Shown here piece after piece: positions 58,701 to 64,000 of a stretch of 64,000 bases of DNA. How positions within the stretch are numbered: position 1 is the stretch's first letter; each line of letters begins with the position of its first letter. The stretch is taken from contig MU405351.1 of assembly GCA_022836615.1 (NCBI GenBank), positions 36,494 to 100,493 of the forward strand, written 5' to 3'. A model generated the notes under the pieces. That model worked only from the letters and a program-made list of their open reading frames with translations. It was not told where the DNA came from and did no database searches. The DNA is from Annulohypoxylon bovei var. microspora (Eukaryota; Ascomycota; Sordariomycetes; Xylariales; Hypoxylaceae). The position numbers and the translations under genes were made by a program.

Positions 58701-59372
58701 CGCAAAATACACTGATGGATCTTCGGTTTGGATGGTTTGCCTGGTGAAGGCTGAACGAGCTTGTTGTCTATCTTCTTTTTAGCTACCTACCTAGCTTAGG
58801 TGTGTATGAATGAATAGACTCACCAGAGAAGAATAGGGTGGTAATCACGCTTATTGGGCTAAGCAGCCAGTAGAGTCCATGTGGCGCCGCACTCGGGGTA
58901 ATTTTTTAAAAATCATTTTTCCCAGGGCTCCCTTCTTTAGCTACTCTCATGACAGCTAACCACCCATAACGTTAGTATCTCATCCAATCATTATCCAATC
59001 ATTATCTCCATAACTCATAACTCGCATACTTAATCCCGACAAGCTCCAGGGATCCCACTCCTTTCCCCCGCACCCGAACATCAAAGAGATATCCATCCGG
59101 TCTTCGAGCTTGGGGTTATGACCAAAAGTATCGTCCTTGTACTGGGTATGGCCATTGGCTTGGTCACCACATTATAATAACCTGTTGGCCGCATTTCCGT
59201 CCTTAGTATCGTTGTCGTATCTTATTCCATTATCTTCCTTTCATCCATTCCATCCATCCCCCCTCCTCCCTGGACTCGTTTAAATACGACCGGGCCCCTC
59301 GCGACTCTGTTCTTTGTGTGTGCTCCTAGATAAACGAACACCCATATAGACAGAAGTCTCTTTGGTATAGCA
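55709..59372. other. Longest gene-free stretch (3.7 kb)
   Basis: No frame with coding character on either strand. CTACGTAGGTAGGTATATG, ACCTAGGTAGGTAGAG and AGGTAGGTACC motifs occur at about 55815, 56505, 56985, 57932 and 58337. The right end (59,000-59,372) is a CT-rich promoter with TTTAAATA at about 59279 for the carboxylate transporter. The remainder is unexplained. Confidence 0.55.
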
Positions 59373-61184
59373 ATGGCAAACTTCGAAGATGAACTCAACT
59401 ATTATCCGCCGCATCATGGCATGTCGGTCAGAGAGTATCTCGCTACGCGAATCTCTTCGCTGAAGCCTCCTATGGCGAAAGCCCCCAACCCGATTCGTCT
59501 GGTTAGGATGCTAACTCGTCGGCAATGGGCATTCTTCTTCGTCGCCTTTTGGGCCTGGGTATGTCTTCATTGTTCTATCCGATGCGCAAACTTTTGTGTA
59601 CTCGCTGCTGACCATATCCGGTATAGACTTGGGATGCTTTCGACTTCTTCACCGTCTCTCTGACGGTTGACAGTTTAAGCGAGGCGTTCAACAAGACCAA
59701 CACGGACATCACTTGGGGAATCACGCTCGTTCTCATGTTCCGATCTCTCGGTTCCATCATCTTCGGTGTCGCAGCAGATCGATATGGTCGGAAATGGCCA
59801 TTCGTCGTTAACAATCTGCTCTTCATTGCGCTCGAATTAGTAAGTCATAACGTCAATTGCATTGCATTGCCCATCACATTTACCTGCATTGATCGAAGAT
59901 CCACCCCCAGACCATTAAAGCGACCTCGTCGCGTGGTTGCTGTTCTGTTGCGCATCTTGGCGGTACTTGGCGCAGTCTTAGCAAAAAGCTTCGCGAATCC
60001 CAATCTTTTTTTAATGGCGCATTGTTGATTATTTAGGCATAGATCGCTGACCTTCTGCATTCTAGGGAACCGGGTTTTGCCAGACATACGGCCAATTCCT
60101 TGCATGCCGAGCCCTCTTCGGAGTCGCCATGGGCGGTCTCTATGGAAACGCCGCCGCAACGGCTCTCGAAGATCTACCCGATGAAGCGAGAGGTTTAATG
60201 AGCGGTATCCTTCAGCAGGGTTATGCATTCGGTTATCTACTCGCTACGGCCTTCGCTCGTGGTTTAGTAGATACCACACCTCATGGCTGGCGTCCGTTGT
60301 TTTGGTTCGGTGCTGGTCCTCCCGTCATCTTCATCCTCTGGCGTCTCATCCTACCCGAGACCGACACGTACGAAGAGCACCAGGAGATGCGACGCGCCAG
60401 CGGGAACATAGGCAAGACATTTATAAAGGAAGGCAAGGTTGCGCTCAAGCAACATTGGCTGCTTCTCACGTACTTGGTCCTCCTCATGGCCGGTTTCAAT
60501 TTCATGTCGCATGGTTCTCAAGACCTGTACCCGACCATGTTGAAGAACCAGTTCAACTTCAACTCCAACCAGGTCACCGTCACCCAAGTAGTTGCGAATC
60601 TGGGCGCCATGTCCGGAGGCGCCGTCGTCGGTTTCTGTTCGCAGATCTTCGGCCGACGTCTCAGCATCTTGGTCATGTGCGTCATCGGCGGTGCATTGCT
60701 GTACCCGTACGGTTTCGTGTCCGACGAGAAGATTATCGCCGCTGCCTTTTTCGAGCAGTTCTGTGTCCAGGGTGCCTGGGGTGTCATCCCCGTGCACCTG
60801 ATGGAATTGTCACCCGGCGCGTTCCGAACTTTCGTCGTCGGTACCAGTTACCAGCTCGGAAATCTCGTCTCGTCCGCCAGCTCGACCATCGAAGCCACCA
60901 TCGGAGAGCGCTTCCCCCTCGCACCTAAGGGCACCACGAAACGATACAACTACGGTATCGTCATCTCTATCTTCATGGGCTGCGTGTATGTCTACGTGAT
61001 TGTCCTCACCCTGCTGGGCCCTGAGCACCTGAACAGGAAGATGGACGTCGCCCACGATGCCGACGCGGTTGAAGCAGCGGGACGGGACAACATCAATAAA
61101 GCTATGGAGCACGGGCACCACGGGCACGACTCCGCTAGCGATGACGGCGATGCGGAGAAAGGGACCGCCAGCCACGCTCCTTAG
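59373..61184 (+). CDS. Jen1-like monocarboxylate/proton symporter
   Basis: Three exons: 59373-59558, 59627-59839, 60066-61184; 505 aa. A major-facilitator protein with the Jen-family signature NFMSHGSQDLYPT (consensus NxxSHxSQDxxxT), ADRYGRKWPF after TM2, and TWDAFDFFTVSLT in TM1, split cleanly by intron 1. The family imports lactate, pyruvate, acetate or dicarboxylates with protons at the plasma membrane. The tail after TM12 is hydrophilic with an HGHHGHD cluster and acidic residues, likely cytosolic. In yeast such genes are glucose-repressed; nothing here proves that. Intron 2 is 226 nt, unrelated in sequence to the introner-like introns. Confidence 0.95.
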
Positions 61185-62330
61185 GATTAGATCAGCTGTA
61201 GCTGAATCAAATTCTCCAGGGCATGAGCTGGCGCCGAACAAGCCGCCCGGGCCATTATGCTTATTCTATGATAGGGATAGTCCCTACCAGCGACGATCCT
61301 CGGATGACGAAAGGTGATGACCCATTTTGCTCTTCTCTTTTTGTTTAAATAGGTTTTGAATTACCCGGTATGATACACTCGCACAGATTTATATTGGCGG
61401 CGGACGGTAGGATAGGAACTCGTTAGATACCACAGACAACCGGATGATATTGGATAGCGATAGCAGAGTAGTCTTTTTTTCAGGCTACATCTTGACGATG
61501 ATGATAATCGATCAACATGATTTAAACTAAGAAAAGTCTTCGTCAGTCTGCAGGCACGCGAACCGCTTGAGCTTAACCCCCCTCTTTGTATGCTTCCTTG
61601 AGGTGTCACAGGTGGCCCAGAAAGCTGTCTGGTGATTTACACGACGCAAGATGGGGTTGCATATGCGATATGTGACCATTCTTTTTCGTCGTCGGTGCGA
61701 CGGCTGTGTCTGGGCGACTGGCATCGAGTGCGATTGTACGACTGACGATCTCTCAACTTCGAATGTCGGGCTTTTCTACTGTCATATGACGGGCATAGCT
61801 TTTCGGCCGAATACAGCTCGACCGTGGCGTGACCTGCCCGGCTAGGTAGGCGCCGAGCAAACGAAACCATGCTTAGTTCGTCTTGGCTGTCTTGGGTTGG
61901 GATATAGCGCCTAGAAGTGGATTGTCTCCGTGCTCTTGGTCCCACTGGGGAGTTGACGTGTTATGGGGTATACTCGAAAGGGATGGAGATGTGCATGCTG
62001 GATGTAGATGCAGACTTGGATACACAAATTTATAGCAACTATTCTCGAGCCTACAGTTAGCTAGGGGTAGAAAAAGCTGGTAAGGGGTAGAAATTGTGGG
62101 GTGACCCCAAACTCGACTAGGGGTAGGAGTTTTTCTACCCGGAGATCATTAAAAGCTTAAGTTCACCTGCGGTTTAACCGCAACTTACTCATATAAATAT
62201 TTACAAGGTAATAACTTTACAAAACCTTATACTTTTATAATTTTAAAAACAATATTTAATAGCTTTCAATTCAATTAAGCTAATAAAAATAAATACACTA
62301 TAATAACTTTAATAATCGTTGCGTAATACT
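61185..62330. other. Intergenic, no gene seen
   Basis: 3' flank of the carboxylate transporter, then increasingly AT-rich DNA toward 62300. Open frames around 61650-61945 overlap on both strands and show no motif. Confidence 0.55.
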
Positions 62331-62460
62331 GGTTTAACGTGGCCCCAGGTTCAACCGGGGCTTAACTGGGGCTTAGTAACGGTTTAACCGAGGCTCAACC
62401 AGGGCTCAGCAGCGGTTTAACAGCGGTTTAACAACGGCTCAGCCCTGGTCTACTAATAGG
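62331..62460. repeat. Degenerate tandem repeat GG(T/C)T(T/C)AAC-CGG
   Basis: About 11 loose copies of an 11-12 nt unit (GGTTTAACGTGG, GGGCTTAACTGG, GGTTTAACCGAGG, GCGGTTTAACAGCGG and similar) in an otherwise very AT-rich flank. Confidence 0.7.
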
Positions 62461-62581
62461 TTTACAAAAGTGCAACTAAATTAATTCGATTTGTTTAACT
62501 TAGATGAACATTTATATCAGCATTATTAATTATAAAAAGCAATATTCGCAAAGTTATTCAAATGTAAAGATTGTACATACA

Positions 62582-62672
62582 ACGCGAGGCCACCCGTTCG
62601 GGTGGCACAATATCCCGAGTTTAGCCGGAGGTCAATGGTTCGATTCCTCGATCTCCCACTTTTGTTTCTTTT
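62582..62672 (+). repeat. tRNA-like (SINE-like) repeat, copy 1
   Basis: About 90 bp. It begins with a hairpin (GCCACCC-GTTC-GGGTGGC), then a segment with a B-box match GGTTCGATTCC and an ATCTCCCA end followed by TTTT, like a tRNA 3' half with a Pol III terminator. The T-stem does not pair outside the two GG/CC positions, so it is not a functional tRNA. A copy with about three differences lies 1,324 bp downstream. Confidence 0.65.
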
Positions 62673-62679
62673 TTCATGC

Positions 62680-63515
62680 GACGAAACCACTCACCACCAC
62701 GGTTCGCGCACCCATCTAGCCACCCTTTAAGCCTCCCCTTTAGCCACCCGTGCTGCCACCCGTCTAACCGCCTGTTAAACCACCCGTACCCACCCCGTAA
62801 GCCACCCCTTATCGAACCCTTAAGCCACCCGCCGGGCCTCCCGTTTTGCCACCCTTCAAACCACCGGTCTAACCCCCGGTCTAACCCCCGTTGAACCACC
62901 TTTCTAACCACCCGTGTAACCCCCGTTGAACCACCGGTCCAGCCACCGGTCTAACCCCCGTAGCCTCCCCCGATCTAAACACCTGATTAGCCACCCGTTG
63001 ATCCACCCCTTGAGCCTCCCGTGAAGCCACCCGTTCAACCCCCGGTCTAGCCACCCGTCTACCTAACCACCCCCGTTGTACCACCCCCGATAAACCCCCC
63101 GCGAATCACCCGTCCCGTCTTGCCACCCGTCTTGCCACCCCTAAGCCACCCGCTGGGCCTCCCGTTTAGCCACCCTTCAAACCACTGATCTAACCCCCGG
63201 TCTAACCCCCGGTGAACCTCCCGTTGAACCACCCGTTAAACCATCCACCCGATTAACCACCCCTTATATCACCCCTTAAGCCACCCGTCAAGCCACCCGT
63301 CTAACCACCCGTGTATCCCCCGTTTTGCCACCCGTTGAACCACCCCCTGATGAGCCACCGGTCTAACCACTCGTTGAAACACCCGCCGGGCCACCCGTGT
63401 AGCCACCCGATCAACCACCCTTCTACCCACCCGTTAAAACCCCCGTCTAGACCCCGTTGAACCACCCCCCCGACGAACCACCCGTCTTGCCACCCGTTCA
63501 GCCACCCGTGGCCAT
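62680..63515. repeat. CCACCCGT minisatellite (about 0.8 kb)
   Basis: Dozens of degenerate units of about 9-14 nt around CCACCCGT(C/T)TAA and CCCCCGTTGAA. Strong strand bias: pyrimidine-rich on plus. A higher-order duplication is visible: 62821-62897 and 63142-63218 match at about 90 percent with an offset of 321 bp. Confidence 0.9.
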
Positions 63516-63905
63516 CTTTTTGACGCTTTGGCCACCCTCTCGCGGGGTTGCTTAGTCACCCAGCTTAGGGGTCTTTTTTACGTATGCTAGGTCAATTACG
63601 TAATCGCCTTAGGTAATCGTTCTTGCCAACCCAACTGGTCCGTGCGCGAGAACCAGCTTTTGACAAGCTTTTCGTTTTTGAAAAACTGAATCTTGTCGAA
63701 ACCCACCTTCTCGCGAACGGACCACCTCGAAAGCTGAGATCTATTGTTTGATTGGTTGAAAGGCCCCACCCACGAGACGATGCACCCAATCAATCGCCGT
63801 GGATGTAACGGCCTCTCTGGAGATAACGGGGTTTACACACTTTTTAGCGCCGGAGATCCGGGATTACCGCGATAGGAGATTTTTGATAAGGATGGACCAT
63901 GGAGG
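63516..63905. other. Unassigned sequence between minisatellite and repeat copy 2
   Basis: About 390 bp of mixed composition with no gene or motif recognised. AGGAGAT at 63874-63880 could pair with the ATCTCCC end of repeat copy 2, but no tRNA D-arm is present between. Confidence 0.4.
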
Positions 63906-63996
63906 ACGCGAGGCCACCCGTTCGGGTGGCACAATATCCCGAGTTTAGCCGGAGGTCGATGGTTCGATTCCCCGATCTCCCACTTTTATTTCTTTT
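63906..63996 (+). repeat. tRNA-like (SINE-like) repeat, copy 2
   Basis: Same orientation as copy 1 and nearly identical: A to G in the segment before the B box, T to C after it, and G to A in the T-rich tail. Identity stops right at the T-rich tail, as expected for a short retroposon-like unit ending in a terminator. Confidence 0.65.
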
Positions 63997-64000
63997 ACCA

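Noticed and set aside
62582..62660. Functional tRNA gene
   Set aside because: The B box is good, but the T-stem pairs at only two of five positions and there is no acceptor-stem 5' half or D-arm, in either copy.
62680..63515. CRISPR array or telomere
   Set aside because: Units are short, degenerate and without unique spacers, so not CRISPR. The telomeric unit TTAGGG/CCCTAA is not present as a regular array.

Overview
The window is nuclear DNA of a filamentous ascomycete (Pezizomycotina, probably Sordariomycetes). The evidence is many short GT-AG introns (mostly 41-100 nt, with CTAAC/CTAAT-like branch sites), the fungus-specific elongation factor eEF3, and fungal families such as Clr5, sedolisin, AA12, GH128 and a Jen1-type carboxylate transporter. 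Intergenic DNA is AT-rich and peppered with the short motif CCTAGGTAGGTA. Species cannot be named from sequence alone. All gene models were spliced by hand, and in each multi-exon model the exon lengths sum to a whole number of codons.

Layout. 0-10 kb: royal-jelly/yellow-like secreted protein, glutathione S-transferase, Clr5-domain protein, secreted feruloyl-esterase-like CE1 esterase. 12.6-16.3 kb: eEF3. 17-21.7 kb: a 1,365-residue protein with a zincin motif HExxH. 22-30 kb: Hst3/Hst4-type sirtuin, sedolisin protease, short-chain dehydrogenase (all minus). 30-35 kb: salicylate-hydroxylase-like FAD monooxygenase convergent with a sugar transporter (transporter A). 35.7-40.3 kb: a 14-exon gene fusing a paralogous HExxH region to a row of cytochrome b5-like domains. 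41-46 kb: macrodomain protein, aldo/keto reductase, class V PLP enzyme. 46.8-61.2 kb: a two-domain protein of unknown family, a GH128 glucanase fused to a CAP/PR-1 domain, an AA12-like quinoprotein dehydrogenase, a second sugar transporter (transporter B) and a Jen1-like carboxylate transporter. 62.3-64 kb: a GC-rich minisatellite between two direct copies of a tRNA-like repeat.

The strongest unusual signals are in intron structure and domain architecture. Five introns in three unrelated genes (GST, transporter A three times, transporter B) are recognisably copies of one roughly 140-160 nt sequence, i.e. an introner-like element family. Both sugar transporters carry, at the equivalent codon, an intron that can only be spliced in frame as a nested [D1,2] spliceosomal twin intron (stwintron). 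Several genes use microexons of 6, 6, 10, 18 and 21 nt. The two HExxH proteins share an intron that cuts the zinc motif between HExx and H, plus a downstream 10-residue Glu motif, which points to an uncharacterised gluzincin-like family. One member has acquired cytochrome b5 modules.

Functionally the right half is rich in carbohydrate and organic-acid acquisition (GH128-CAP, AA12, two sugar transporters, Jen1-like transporter). The SDR and FAD monooxygenase form a divergent pair that could act together. No operon-like structure, CRISPR array or intact tRNA/rRNA gene was seen.
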